NCBI RefSeq assembly: GCF_030129945.1
Contig: NZ_JARRAF010000044.1
Span: forward strand, 1 to 33,122
DNA length: 33,122 nt
Direction: 5' to 3'
Source of the DNA: Parachitinimonas caeni
Lineage (GTDB): Bacteria > Pseudomonadota > Gammaproteobacteria > Burkholderiales > Chitinimonadaceae
The notes under the pieces are model-generated. The model worked only from the letters and a program-made list of their open reading frames with translations, was not told where the DNA came from and ran no database searches. The translations under genes and the position numbers were made by a program. Positions 1 to 8,541 of the stretch are shown here, in pieces; position 1 is the stretch's first letter; each line of letters opens with the position of its first letter.

Positions 1-122
1 GTGCAGGCGGTAACTCATGATCAGGAAGGGTTCTCAAGTTGGGCGATCAGACTACGCAAAAGATCTCTGGCCCGATAGAGCGGCCAGCTACGTCTTGGAA
101 TGGAATCTGGTGGAACCCAACA
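1..122. repeat. Left copy of a multi-copy repeat end, inverted at the right end
   Basis: These bases are identical, in reverse complement, to 32996-33117. After one mismatch at base 123 the match resumes for CTAGC and then stops, so the shared unit ends near 122-128. Read in one frame, the repeat encodes a peptide containing RPATSWNGIWW, which loosely resembles the start of group II intron reverse transcriptases; this identification is weak. The most likely reading is the edge of an insertion element or intron at which the assembly broke. It is not a regulatory part of the ycaO gene. Confidence 0.9.
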
Positions 123-215
123 CCTAGCGTTACAGGCACAAAGGAACGCAGCCTAACCCCAAAAAGAGCGGATAATGGCGGCCAACTCCGTCTCATGCCT
201 TTCTGGAACACGCAT

Positions 216-2438
216 ATGGAAATTAAAGTCAACTTTCTGGACAAACTTCGCCTCGAAGCCAAGTTTGACGATTTTACGGTGATCGCTGATCAGCCCATCC
301 GGTATAAAGGCGACGGCTCGGCGCCCGGCCCTTTTGATTACTTTCTGGCCTCGTCGGCCTTGTGTGCTGCGTATTTTGTAAAGCTGTACTGCAATACCCG
401 CAATATCCCCACCGAAAACATCCGGTTGTCGCAAAACAATATTGTTGACCCGGAAAATCGGTACCAGCAGATTTTCAAGATTCAAGTTGAATTGCCGGCT
501 GATATTTCTGCCAAAGACCGCGAAGGGATTTTGCGTTCGATTGACCGTTGCACCGTTAAAAAAGTGGTGCAGACCGGGCCCGAATTTGTGATTGAGGAAG
601 TCGCCAATCTCGATGCCGACGCGCAGGCCCTGCTGACGATGCGGCCCAGCGAAGAGCATGCCACCTATATTCTGGGCAAGGATCTGCCGTTGGAACAAAC
701 CATTGCCAATATGTCGGGCTTATTGGCGGGGTTGGGTATCAAGATTGAAATCGCTTCGTGGCGCAATATCATTCCCAATGTCTGGTCTTTGCATATCCGC
801 GATGCCCATTCACCCATGTGTTTTACCAATGGCAAAGGCGCTACCAAGGAAAGCGCCCTGGCCTCGGCATTGGGCGAATATATCGAGCGGCTCAGTTGTA
901 ACCATTTTTATGCCGGCTCATTCTGGGGCGAAGATATTGCCAATGCCGATTTCGTGCATTACCCGAACGAGCGCTGGTTCAAACCCGGCAATAAAAACGC
1001 CATACCCGCAGAGATTCTGGATGAATACTGCCTGGAGATATATAACCCCGATGGCGAATTACGCGGTTCGCATTTAATTGATACCAATTCCGGCAATATT
1101 GAACGCGGCATCTGCTCGCTACCCTTTGTGCGGCAGTCCGATGGCGAAGTCGTGTATTTTCCGTCGAACCTGATCGAAAACCTCTACGCCAGCAATGGCA
1201 TGAGCGCCGGCAATACCCTGGCAGAGGCACAGGTGCAGTGCCTGTCTGAAATTTTCGAGCGGGCCGTCAAACGCGAGATTCTGGAGGGTGAAATCACCCT
1301 GCCGGATGTGCCGCAAGAGGTGCTGGCGAAGTATCCGGGCATCCTGGCGGGTATTCAGGGTCTGGAAGAACAAGGCTTTCCGGTGCTGGTGAAAGATGCC
1401 TCGCTGGGTGGGCAGTACCCGGTGATGTGTGTGACCCTGATGAATCCGCGCACCGGCGGGGTGTTTGCCTCGTTCGGCGCCCACCCGAGCTTTGAAGTGG
1501 CCCTTGAACGCAGCCTGACCGAGTTACTGCAGGGGCGTAGTTTTGAGGGCCTGAACGACCTGCCGCCGCCAACCTTCGTCAGCAATGCGGTGACGGAACC
1601 CAATAACTTTGTTGAACACTTCATCGACTCAAGCGGTGTGGTGTCCTGGCGCTTCTTTAGCGCCAAAGCCAACTTCGAGTTCGTGGAGTGGGATTTTTCG
1701 GCCCAAGGCGACAACGCCAATGCCGAAGAAGCCGCCACCCTGTTTGGCATCCTCGAAGCCATGGACAAGCAGGTGTATGTGGCGGTGTACGAACAGCTGG
1801 GCGCCACGGCTTGCCGGATCTTGGTGCCGGGCTATTCCGAGGTTTATCCGGTTGAAGATCTGGTTTGGGACAACACCAACAAAGCCTTGCTGTTCCGCGC
1901 CGATATTCTGAATCTGCACCGGCTGGATGATAAAAGCCTGCAAAATCTGCTCTACCGGCTGGAGACCAACGAGCTGGACGAATACAGCGATATTGCCACC
2001 CTGATCGGCATCGAGTTTGACGAAAACACCGTCTGGGGTCAGCTCACCGTGCTGGAGCTGAAATTGCTGATCAACCTCGCTCTGGGGCAGCTCGAAGATG
2101 CACAAGATCTGGTGCAGGCCTTCCTGCAATACAACGACAACACTGTCGAGCGCGGGCTGTTTTATCAAGCCCTGAATGTCGTGCTCGAAGTCACCCTCGA
2201 TGATGAACTGGCGCTGGAAGACTACCAGGCCAATTTCCGCCGCATGTTTGGCAATGAAAGGCTGGATGCCGCAATCGGCTCGGTTGATGGCAGCGTGCGC
2301 TTCTACGGCTTGACGTCAACCAGCATGAAGCTTGAGGGCTTGGACAGGCATCATCGTCTGATCGACAGCTACAAAAAACTGCATGCCGCACGGGCTAAAT
2401 ACCTAAATGCGCCAACGGCCCTGCCTCTTGACCGATAG
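216..2438 (+). CDS. ycaO: OsmC domain / YcaO domain fusion protein
   Basis: The 740-aa product has an N-terminal OsmC-like domain (about residues 1-140) and then a full YcaO domain closely following E. coli YcaO: NVWSLHIRDAHSP, CFTNGKGATKESALASALGE, NGMSAGNT, SLGGQYPV and FASFGAHPSFEVALERS are all readable. YcaO domains bind ATP to activate amide backbones. E. coli YcaO has been linked to RimO-dependent methylthiolation of ribosomal protein S12; that role is known for the family and is not shown here. The C-terminal region (residues about 560-740) matches the TPR-like tail of E. coli YcaO. The frame is open upstream to base 39, but that part lies in the repeat. I chose the ATG at 216 because the OsmC domain begins directly there (MEIKVNFLDKL); the ATG at 195 is the alternative. 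No strong ribosome site is seen at either. It converges on the secretion locus. Confidence 0.9.
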   Translation: MEIKVNFLDKLRLEAKFDDFTVIADQPIRYKGDGSAPGPFDYFLASSALCAAYFVKLYCNTRNIPTENIRLSQNNIVDPENRYQQIFKIQVELPADISAKDREGILRSIDRCTVKKVVQTGPEFVIEEVANLDADAQALLTMRPSEEHATYILGKDLPLEQTIANMSGLLAGLGIKIEIASWRNIIPNVWSLHIRDAHSPMCFTNGKGATKESALASALGEYIERLSCNHFYAGSFWGEDIANADFVHYPNERWFKPGNKNAIPAEILDEYCLEIYNPDGELRGSHLIDTNSGNIERGICSLPFVRQSDGEVVYFPSNLIENLYASNGMSAGNTLAEAQVQCLSEIFERAVKREILEGEITLPDVPQEVLAKYPGILAGIQGLEEQGFPVLVKDASLGGQYPVMCVTLMNPRTGGVFASFGAHPSFEVALERSLTELLQGRSFEGLNDLPPPTFVSNAVTEPNNFVEHFIDSSGVVSWRFFSAKANFEFVEWDFSAQGDNANAEEAATLFGILEAMDKQVYVAVYEQLGATACRILVPGYSEVYPVEDLVWDNTNKALLFRADILNLHRLDDKSLQNLLYRLETNELDEYSDIATLIGIEFDENTVWGQLTVLELKLLINLALGQLEDAQDLVQAFLQYNDNTVERGLFYQALNVVLEVTLDDELALEDYQANFRRMFGNERLDAAIGSVDGSVRFYGLTSTSMKLEGLDRHHRLIDSYKKLHAARAKYLNAPTALPLDR

Positions 2439-2448
2439 AGAGGGAAAG

Positions 2449-2484
2449 CCTGGCAGCCTTGCTATATAGCCTTGTGCTGCCAGG
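2449..2484. terminator. Hairpin between convergent genes, possible bidirectional terminator
   Basis: CCTGGCAGC at 2449-2457 pairs with GCTGCCAGG at 2476-2484, and the loop contains the palindrome GCTATATAGC. It begins 11 bases after the ycaO stop. Neither side has a strong T-run, so termination is only suggested by position. The remaining bases to 2690 show no gene. Confidence 0.4.
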
Positions 2485-2690
2485 AGGCCAATTTAGCATG
2501 GAGGATCGGCCTTGGCAGATTAGGTTCAACATCACAATCTTTATTGATTGTTTTTGAAGCGGTGCCTGCCTTGCGCTAGCACTAGTCCATTTCTGGCGCG
2601 ATTGCCTTTGATCCTGTTGCTTGTCAGTGACGTGCGAGGTGGATCGAGGACACCTGACTTTCCGACTCGGGAAATGTAAACGATGGCCTG

Positions 2691-3992
2691 CTATTTTCGA
2701 GCCACGCGCTTTGAATCTTGGCTAGAGGGGCTTTGAGCGCTGAACGTGGTCAAGTGACTTTCTCCGGGTCTTTTTTGCGGCCTGGGGGATGAATTCTTCG
2801 GCGAGCCCCGGCTGTTTTCGCCCCGATCCTCTCTTTGCTGGGGCGTTTGCCTATGAAGATCCTGGCCCCCCCGTTGTTGCCCTTGTTGAATCGGAATATG
2901 TTGGGCGTCTCGCTGAAGTGTCTCTTGCAAATAGTGCACAAGCTCCTTTTCTTGGACACTCGTTGCGATAAAATTGTAGGCTTCAACGCGTTTGCAATTC
3001 CCTTCTTGACGATAAAGCATGTCGACAAGGGTTCCTATAGAATACTCTTCATTTTCGGCTTTTCCTGCGCCTTTGTATACCACGCTAAGCTCTTCAGGTT
3101 GGAATTTGCCTAATGCTTCGTTTTTGGCCCTCTCACAATCTTCACTCTTATCAAATAATTTCTCTCCATCCCAGGATGCTTGTGTTGCTAATACCTCTTT
3201 AATACGGTCGAGGACATTATCCTCTATATTTATAAAATCCTTGACGGGAATATCGGGAGGAGGTGTTAATGATGAGCTTATTTGATTTTTTGCTTTATTA
3301 ATTTCATTCCAACGGTCATCAATCTCTGTTGCGTTTGCATTTTCGAGCTGCCGCTGAGAACTCCCGCTACTTAAGATGGGTTCAGCCCTGCTGACTTTGT
3401 CCTGAATAAAGTTGACTATAGCAGCGATTTCAATATTTTCAGGTGGCGTACCTTTACGCAAAATTGACTTTGTTGCATCAACAATATTGTAAATAAATAC
3501 TGGCTTCCCTGAGTCCTGGAGCTTTTTGCAAAGCTCTTCACTATGTTCACCTCTGAGTAAGCTGACTGCATTGATTTCGAAGCTTTTTACCCATGAGTCT
3601 TTAATCAGGAGATGATCCATATCATGAGTGACGTCGCCAATCCCGATAGCTTTCACTAAGCCGTCTTTACTGAGTTCTTTCAGGACGGGGATATAGCTTT
3701 CTGCTCTGTCGTCATCGGCTTTATGAATCAAAAGATGGTCAATCTGGCCACCAAATTGCTCATTAAGGCTTTTGATGTGATCGCTCAGTCGGTCTGCAGG
3801 TGTTGTCGATACCTTGTAAATGAGATCGATTTCTTTTTTCTCTACTCCCTTGTTGCTTAATGCTTCGGCGAGGAGTTCAATGTTTCCGTAGGAATCTGCA
3901 CCATCAAATCTGCGGTAGCCAATGTCAATGGCACTCTCAATCTGTTCACGGGTTCTGCCATCCAGGCCAAATACAACATCAGTAGTAGACAT
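2691..3992 (-). CDS. Aldo/keto-reductase-domain protein with basic C-terminal tail; candidate T4SS effector
   Basis: The 433-aa product starts with an aldo/keto reductase domain (about residues 1-190). All four residues of the family's catalytic tetrad are present at the expected spacing: Asp30 and Tyr35 in FDGADSYGN, Lys60 in IYKVST and His90 in LLIHKADD. Members normally reduce carbonyls with NADPH; the substrate here is unknown. Residues about 190-360 form a mostly helical region I do not recognise. The last 70 residues are rich in Gln, Pro, Ser and basic residues and end AQSPSSQDSKRVARK. No signal peptide or membrane segment is seen. It is the last gene of the minus-strand secretion cluster, 74 bases after the metalloprotease gene. 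The bases are more AT-rich than virB4 or virB10. The effector role is inferred from position and tail; an unrelated cargo reductase is possible. Confidence 0.7.
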   Translation of the reverse strand: MSTTDVVFGLDGRTREQIESAIDIGYRRFDGADSYGNIELLAEALSNKGVEKKEIDLIYKVSTTPADRLSDHIKSLNEQFGGQIDHLLIHKADDDRAESYIPVLKELSKDGLVKAIGIGDVTHDMDHLLIKDSWVKSFEINAVSLLRGEHSEELCKKLQDSGKPVFIYNIVDATKSILRKGTPPENIEIAAIVNFIQDKVSRAEPILSSGSSQRQLENANATEIDDRWNEINKAKNQISSSLTPPPDIPVKDFINIEDNVLDRIKEVLATQASWDGEKLFDKSEDCERAKNEALGKFQPEELSVVYKGAGKAENEEYSIGTLVDMLYRQEGNCKRVEAYNFIATSVQEKELVHYLQETLQRDAQHIPIQQGQQRGGQDLHRQTPQQREDRGENSRGSPKNSSPRPQKRPGESHLTTFSAQSPSSQDSKRVARK

Positions 3993-4066
3993 GATTTTCT
4001 CTCAGGAGTATTTTTAAACAAGCTTGAGATATTGGTGAGTAACTGAGTAATTCCATTACCGCCTAA

Positions 4067-5371
4067 TTATTTCCTGCGTATGCTAGCAAGCGCATTGTTG
4101 AGAAGGGCTCTACTGTCTTGGCCGTTGCCACTTGGAGCTGGCGCTGCGACTGCTTCAGTACGCCCATGCAAGTTATTAGAATGCCCTTGTTGCTTAATTG
4201 CATTGTTATTACTGTTTTTTATTGAATTGCATATGTCTTCAACGTTTTCCAAGTGAATGTTGTTTGATTTGAAGTGTGATTCAATGGTTGCCCGAATAGA
4301 CGCGTCTTTGACCTGTTCGCCTATGTTGGTTCTATGGGGCCGGCCTTGTAGATTACCTGCTTCACAAAATACATAGATCCTGTTATTTGCATGAAATACA
4401 TCAGGTATAAGATCGTTGTTTTCTGAAGGGTACGCGACTTTAATCAAGTCCTTAAAATCTTTCTTGGTATTTTCGCCGTAGATGAATACTTGAAAATTAG
4501 GAATGGCTTCAGGATTTATTTGAGGAGTGCCTTCAGGCAAGGCATTGTTGATCCGTTGAATTAATGCTGTGTCTTTCGGGGAAAGGGTTTTTATCTGGCT
4601 ATTGGATTGTAGGTTTTTATAGGTTCGATCCCCAATATCAGTCTTCAATGTATTGTCAGCGTAATCTTGAACTGATTTCCCTTTCGTGGCGGATAAATCG
4701 GTCTTTTCGAGTACGCCTTTGAACTGTTCAGGATGATTAAAGTAGCAGTGCTTGATATTTTCAAGGACTTCAGAGAATTCGGATTCCATTTGACTACGTA
4801 ACTGGATGGTATTTACCTTGCTGCCGGTGTTGGTGTAGTAATTTGAGCGGAAAACGACTTTTTGCTCACTATTTGGTGCTACCTGGTCGGCGAGTTTTTT
4901 TGCTACCTGCTCGGCAAGGTAGTCGGTGAGAGCTTCATCCCAATTGTAATGGTCATCACTTGAATGCGATTGCAAACCTTGGCTTTCATGCGAAACGGAA
5001 TGCATGGCTTCATGAATCAATACTGATTTGTATAACGTATTGTCCGCATGGCCATTCATGGAAAAATCCGGATGCACATCCAACACACTGATCTTTCCAT
5101 TGTGATTAGTGAAAGCAGGGGGCAGTGCACCCTGGTTTTTTTTGTACTCATCAACCGCCTGCTGCCTTTCGTCGAAACTGGCCTGTGGTTTGGTATGGTC
5201 CAAAAAATCGTTGATGTAGCGATCTATTGCACCATTTTCGTTGCCGAAGCACTCAACGGTCATTCGATTCAGTGCTTCATCGCTTACTGAATGCATATCT
5301 TTGATGGCTTTTTTCATTGTTTCGATGAAATCACCTTCAATTTGGGGGAGGTTATTTTTATGGCCAGGCAT
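4067..5371 (-). CDS. Zincin-like metalloprotease; candidate T4SS effector
   Basis: The 434-aa product contains HEAMH (His120, Glu121, His124) inside VLIHEAMHSVSHES. Glu146 follows in NWDEALTDYLAEQ, 22 residues downstream. HExxH plus a distal Glu is the zinc site of gluzincin-type metallopeptidases, so zinc-dependent proteolysis is the likely activity. The rest of the protein is unrecognised. There is no signal peptide, which argues against Sec export and is compatible with type IV delivery or cytosolic action. The C-terminus becomes disordered (APAPSGNGQDSRALL) and ends IRRK. A clear GGAAA ribosome site precedes the ATG. It begins 21 bases after the virD4 stop, so it is probably co-transcribed with it. 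The effector role is inference. Confidence 0.7.
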   Translation of the reverse strand: MPGHKNNLPQIEGDFIETMKKAIKDMHSVSDEALNRMTVECFGNENGAIDRYINDFLDHTKPQASFDERQQAVDEYKKNQGALPPAFTNHNGKISVLDVHPDFSMNGHADNTLYKSVLIHEAMHSVSHESQGLQSHSSDDHYNWDEALTDYLAEQVAKKLADQVAPNSEQKVVFRSNYYTNTGSKVNTIQLRSQMESEFSEVLENIKHCYFNHPEQFKGVLEKTDLSATKGKSVQDYADNTLKTDIGDRTYKNLQSNSQIKTLSPKDTALIQRINNALPEGTPQINPEAIPNFQVFIYGENTKKDFKDLIKVAYPSENNDLIPDVFHANNRIYVFCEAGNLQGRPHRTNIGEQVKDASIRATIESHFKSNNIHLENVEDICNSIKNSNNNAIKQQGHSNNLHGRTEAVAAPAPSGNGQDSRALLNNALASIRRK

Positions 5372-5392
5372 GGGATTTCCTTTTGACTATTT

Positions 5393-7321
5393 TCAAATAA
5401 GGAGATTGGAGTTGTTGTGATTCAGACCAGTGTCTTGACTAATCACATCGCTTTTTTCCGGTGCCGGTACCTTCGCCCGTGCCGAAAAGGAGGGGTCGAG
5501 AAAGTACAGAATCTGTTTGCCGTAAATGGGCGTCTGGCCGGCCATGAAGATCAGCATGTCCCCTGGCTCGCTGACATTACCCTTGGCATCTTTTTTGGCA
5601 GCAGGCAGACGCATGACCTCGTCGGCAGTCAAGAGTGGCCGTTGTGTTTCCTGTGTGGAGATCGAGACATTGGACTGCGAGCCATACACGCTGCCGGAAT
5701 AGGAATGCGATTGCTTGACGATGGTGGCCGTACCGGTCATTTTTGACAGCAGTTCGGCGGTCTCGATTTTGTTTGGGGCATAGGCTACGCGCACATGGCA
5801 ATTGGAGAAGATGCTTTCGTCCTTGCCATAAGCAGTCCATAGCTGGGAGATATCCTGAATGATCAGGTAGGCTTTCATGCCATAGCCTGCAATGAACGCC
5901 AGAGATTCCTCGAATACATCCAGCTTGCCCAGGCTTGGGAATTCATCTAGTAACAGCAGCAGGCGATGCTTGTAACCGGCAATGCTGCGGCCGTCCTTGA
6001 ACTCCATTTTTTCGGTCAGGCCCCGCACTATCTGGTTGATGATCAGGCGAATCAGTGGGCGTAAGCGGTCTTTATCTGAAGGTGGCACTACCAGATACAA
6101 CGAGACAGGTTTGTCATCGTTCATCAAGTCACGGACGCGGAAGTCACTGGCGGCGGTGTTACGCGCCACGATTGGGTCACGGTACAAGGTCAGGAATGAG
6201 ATGGCAGTGGAGACCACCCCAGATTGTTCTTCCGGAGCCTTGTTCAGCATGTCACGCGCGGCGGCAGCTACCACCGGGTGGCAGTAGTTGGGTGTGCCAT
6301 CCGGATGGGGCCAACCGTTTCCGACCAGATCATGGTCGGTGTCCAGCATGAATTGCATGGACTCTGCCACTGTCCGGGTGGGGTCGCTGAGAAAGGCGAT
6401 TACGCCATTCAGCGTCTTGTTTTTATCGGCATAGAGCACATGCAACGCCACACCAACCAAAAGGGCCTGACTGGACTTCTGCCAGTGGTCTTCCAAGCCC
6501 TTGCCATCTGGATCGACGATCATGGTCATGATGTTCTGCACATCCGCCACTTCTCGATCTGTCCCCACCCGCACCTCAGCTAAGGGGTTATAGCGGGCAC
6601 TGGAGCCATCCATGGCGGACGGTTCAAACTTGACCACGCGGTTGCCGGCTTCCTGTTGTCGCCAACCCGCAGTCAACGCCCAGTTTTCACCCTTGATGTC
6701 GTAGATCAGTGCGCTATGGGGCCAGGAGAGCAGGGTAGGCAGTACCAGGCCCACACCTTTACCAGAGCGGGTGGGAGCAAATGCCATGATGTGCTCCGGT
6801 CCGTCATGGCGGAGATAGTGGATCGTATTGGTACTGGCATCTTTCCAGGCGCCGACGTATACCCCGCTGCCATTACCCAGTAATCCGGTTTGCTTGACCT
6901 CGTTGGCCGATGCCCAATGCGCCGAACCGTGTAGATGTTCTGACTCACTGGCTTGTCGTTTCCTATCCTGTTGGGCGCGGTAGGCAATAAAGCCGGCAAT
7001 CGCAAGGCCACCAAACAGCGTCAGCCACAAAGCCAAGCGGAACGCGCTTTGCACAACCGGGTTGGCTAGTGAGTGATAGTGGCTATACCAAACCCACCAG
7101 TTAATGGGGGGGTAGAGCTTCCAGCTTCCAATCACCAGCATCGGTTCACCGAGCGCCTCTTGATAGCCCAATTGACTGGCGACATATTGGGTACAAATCC
7201 AGCTCAGGATCAGCCCCAGAAACACACCGGCACCGATGTTTTGCATCAGGATGGTTCCCGGACTGTTGCGCTGAGTCGGTACGGTGTATAGCGGAGTGGC
7301 TAGCGAGTTCTTTGAGTCCAT
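5393..7321 (-). CDS. virD4: Type IV coupling protein, VirD4/TraG family ATPase
   Basis: The 642-aa protein is the coupling ATPase that selects substrates and hands them to the secretion channel at the inner membrane. Two N-terminal transmembrane helices (about residues 27-49 and 92-114) precede a TraG/VirD4 ATPase domain. Walker A is APTRSGKGV (182-190) and Walker B is LLLLLDE (454-460). The HGSAHWAS segment before the domain is typical of TraG proteins. Its length fits IncP TraG. Its presence means the system recruits substrates actively, DNA or protein. It sits between the helical unknown gene and the metalloprotease gene, not next to a relaxase gene as in conjugative operons. Confidence 0.95.
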   Translation of the reverse strand: MDSKNSLATPLYTVPTQRNSPGTILMQNIGAGVFLGLILSWICTQYVASQLGYQEALGEPMLVIGSWKLYPPINWWVWYSHYHSLANPVVQSAFRLALWLTLFGGLAIAGFIAYRAQQDRKRQASESEHLHGSAHWASANEVKQTGLLGNGSGVYVGAWKDASTNTIHYLRHDGPEHIMAFAPTRSGKGVGLVLPTLLSWPHSALIYDIKGENWALTAGWRQQEAGNRVVKFEPSAMDGSSARYNPLAEVRVGTDREVADVQNIMTMIVDPDGKGLEDHWQKSSQALLVGVALHVLYADKNKTLNGVIAFLSDPTRTVAESMQFMLDTDHDLVGNGWPHPDGTPNYCHPVVAAAARDMLNKAPEEQSGVVSTAISFLTLYRDPIVARNTAASDFRVRDLMNDDKPVSLYLVVPPSDKDRLRPLIRLIINQIVRGLTEKMEFKDGRSIAGYKHRLLLLLDEFPSLGKLDVFEESLAFIAGYGMKAYLIIQDISQLWTAYGKDESIFSNCHVRVAYAPNKIETAELLSKMTGTATIVKQSHSYSGSVYGSQSNVSISTQETQRPLLTADEVMRLPAAKKDAKGNVSEPGDMLIFMAGQTPIYGKQILYFLDPSFSARAKVPAPEKSDVISQDTGLNHNNSNLLI

Positions 7322-7437
7322 TGCAATATCTTTGGTGTTCGATTAGTCGCCCTTGGCGGCAAGCCGTGAAATCAGGTACCTAGGCGGCAATGGGTGGGTA
7401 GCAAATGAATGCCCCCGTTTCCGCCCCCTGAGTCTGA

Positions 7438-8313
7438 TCAACCTCTGCGGGTGCGGCCAGGAGACATGGACAGTGTTGTTGGCTGTTGGGTTGAAGTTCG
7501 TTGCGGGCTCCCCTCCCGTCTCTGGGGGGGAGGACTGGACGGACTTTGAGCGGGTAACCTTGCACCCTCTCGTTGCAGGGCTTGTGGGTCGACAGAATTC
7601 GCCTGTGATGGGCTTGGTTGAGTATCGGGCGCAGCCTGTGGGGCGTGTCCTTGGCCTGTCAGTGTCTTGACTAATTTTCCAACCAGATCTTGGTTGGCGC
7701 GGCTGGCACTTTGAATCATCTCTCTGCTTATATCGCTGACAGTTGGTTCGGCATTACCTCTTTTCTGAAGCTTGCTTATCGCTTTTTCTTGTACTTGCTC
7801 TATGGATAGGCCCTTCTCTTTCATGAAGCTCGACAGCATCAGCCCTACGCCAGAGATTTTCGCCCGGGTTGCTTCCATTTCATGATTGCGTTGCAGTGAC
7901 GCGCCAACGGCGAGATCCATATCAACTTGATCATGTTTTCTTGTTCTGAGATTTTCCAAAAGGCTTGGCAATTGGGGGTCAATACCTTCATTTTTTTTAT
8001 CTAGCTCGATGGTTTCCTGGATTTGTTTCAAATCTTCCAATTTAATCCCAGCACTTTCCATGAGTAGTTCATTTTCTTTGGAAAGGGCTACTGCATCATT
8101 TGAGTGACCTGACTGAATGATGCTTATTGCATTGTCCACAACTGATTTCATTTCCGCTGCAAGCGCATCTGCATTTTCCGGCATGTTTGCCAGTGGCTTG
8201 GCATAGTGTTCCTCGCGAATTTTTGTGTCGTTATATAAATCGTAGGCTACTTTCGAAATGCCAAGAATGGCCGCAGTTGCAACCGCTTGCGCAGTTAAGT
8301 TTGTGTTTTCCAT
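7438..8313 (-). CDS. Unrecognised helical protein with Pro/Ser/Arg-rich basic tail; candidate T4SS effector or accessory protein
   Basis: I do not recognise this 291-aa protein. Residues 1-225 look almost wholly alpha-helical, with a short weakly hydrophobic stretch near the start (AVATAAILGI). The last 65 residues are low-complexity (Pro, Ser, Gln, Arg) and end GRTRRG. The tail holds AQSPSSPPPQRR, whose AQSPSS also occurs at the end of the aldo/keto reductase protein. There is no Sec signal and it does not look like TrbJ/VirB5. A strong GAGGA site lies just before the ATG. It lies upstream of virD4 in the same direction with a 116-base gap. Its codons are AT-rich in the helical part and GC-rich in the tail. 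Confidence 0.6.
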   Translation of the reverse strand: MENTNLTAQAVATAAILGISKVAYDLYNDTKIREEHYAKPLANMPENADALAAEMKSVVDNAISIIQSGHSNDAVALSKENELLMESAGIKLEDLKQIQETIELDKKNEGIDPQLPSLLENLRTRKHDQVDMDLAVGASLQRNHEMEATRAKISGVGLMLSSFMKEKGLSIEQVQEKAISKLQKRGNAEPTVSDISREMIQSASRANQDLVGKLVKTLTGQGHAPQAAPDTQPSPSQANSVDPQALQREGARLPAQSPSSPPPQRREGSPQRTSTQQPTTLSMSPGRTRRG

Positions 8314-8541
8314 GGAATCCTCTTGCTGTGGTTAATTAAATAATTGCGCGCTTAAAGAAAAAGATCCTGCTTGGAGTGCTTTATATTTAAACGTGAAACC
8401 CCATGCCGGTTACGCTTGATTGCCGCCCGATCTTGGTGGTAAAAATTTTAAAAATCCTGGCTTTTATTTTAAATAAAATGTTTTCTAAGAAGCAGAAAAC
8501 AGCGTGGCGGTATATGGAAAATGAGCTATTGCTATCACCCC
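8314..8541. other. AT-rich spacer between lipoprotein and helical-protein genes
   Basis: This spacer of 228 bases is one of the larger gaps inside the cluster. It is AT-rich (runs such as TTTTATTTTAAATAAAATG) and could hold a separate minus-strand promoter for the helical protein, virD4 and the two candidate effector genes. I see no convincing -35/-10 pair and no small gene. Confidence 0.4.

Noticed and set aside
1-122. Repeat as the 5' part of a group II intron reverse transcriptase
   Set aside because: One frame gives RPATSWNGIWW, loosely like intron protein starts, but no intron domains or RT motifs are present and the match is too short to support the call.
7438-8313. Helical protein as the missing TrbJ/VirB5
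   Set aside because: It has no signal peptide, is placed next to virD4 and not between virB4 and virB6, and ends in a basic disordered tail unlike TrbJ.
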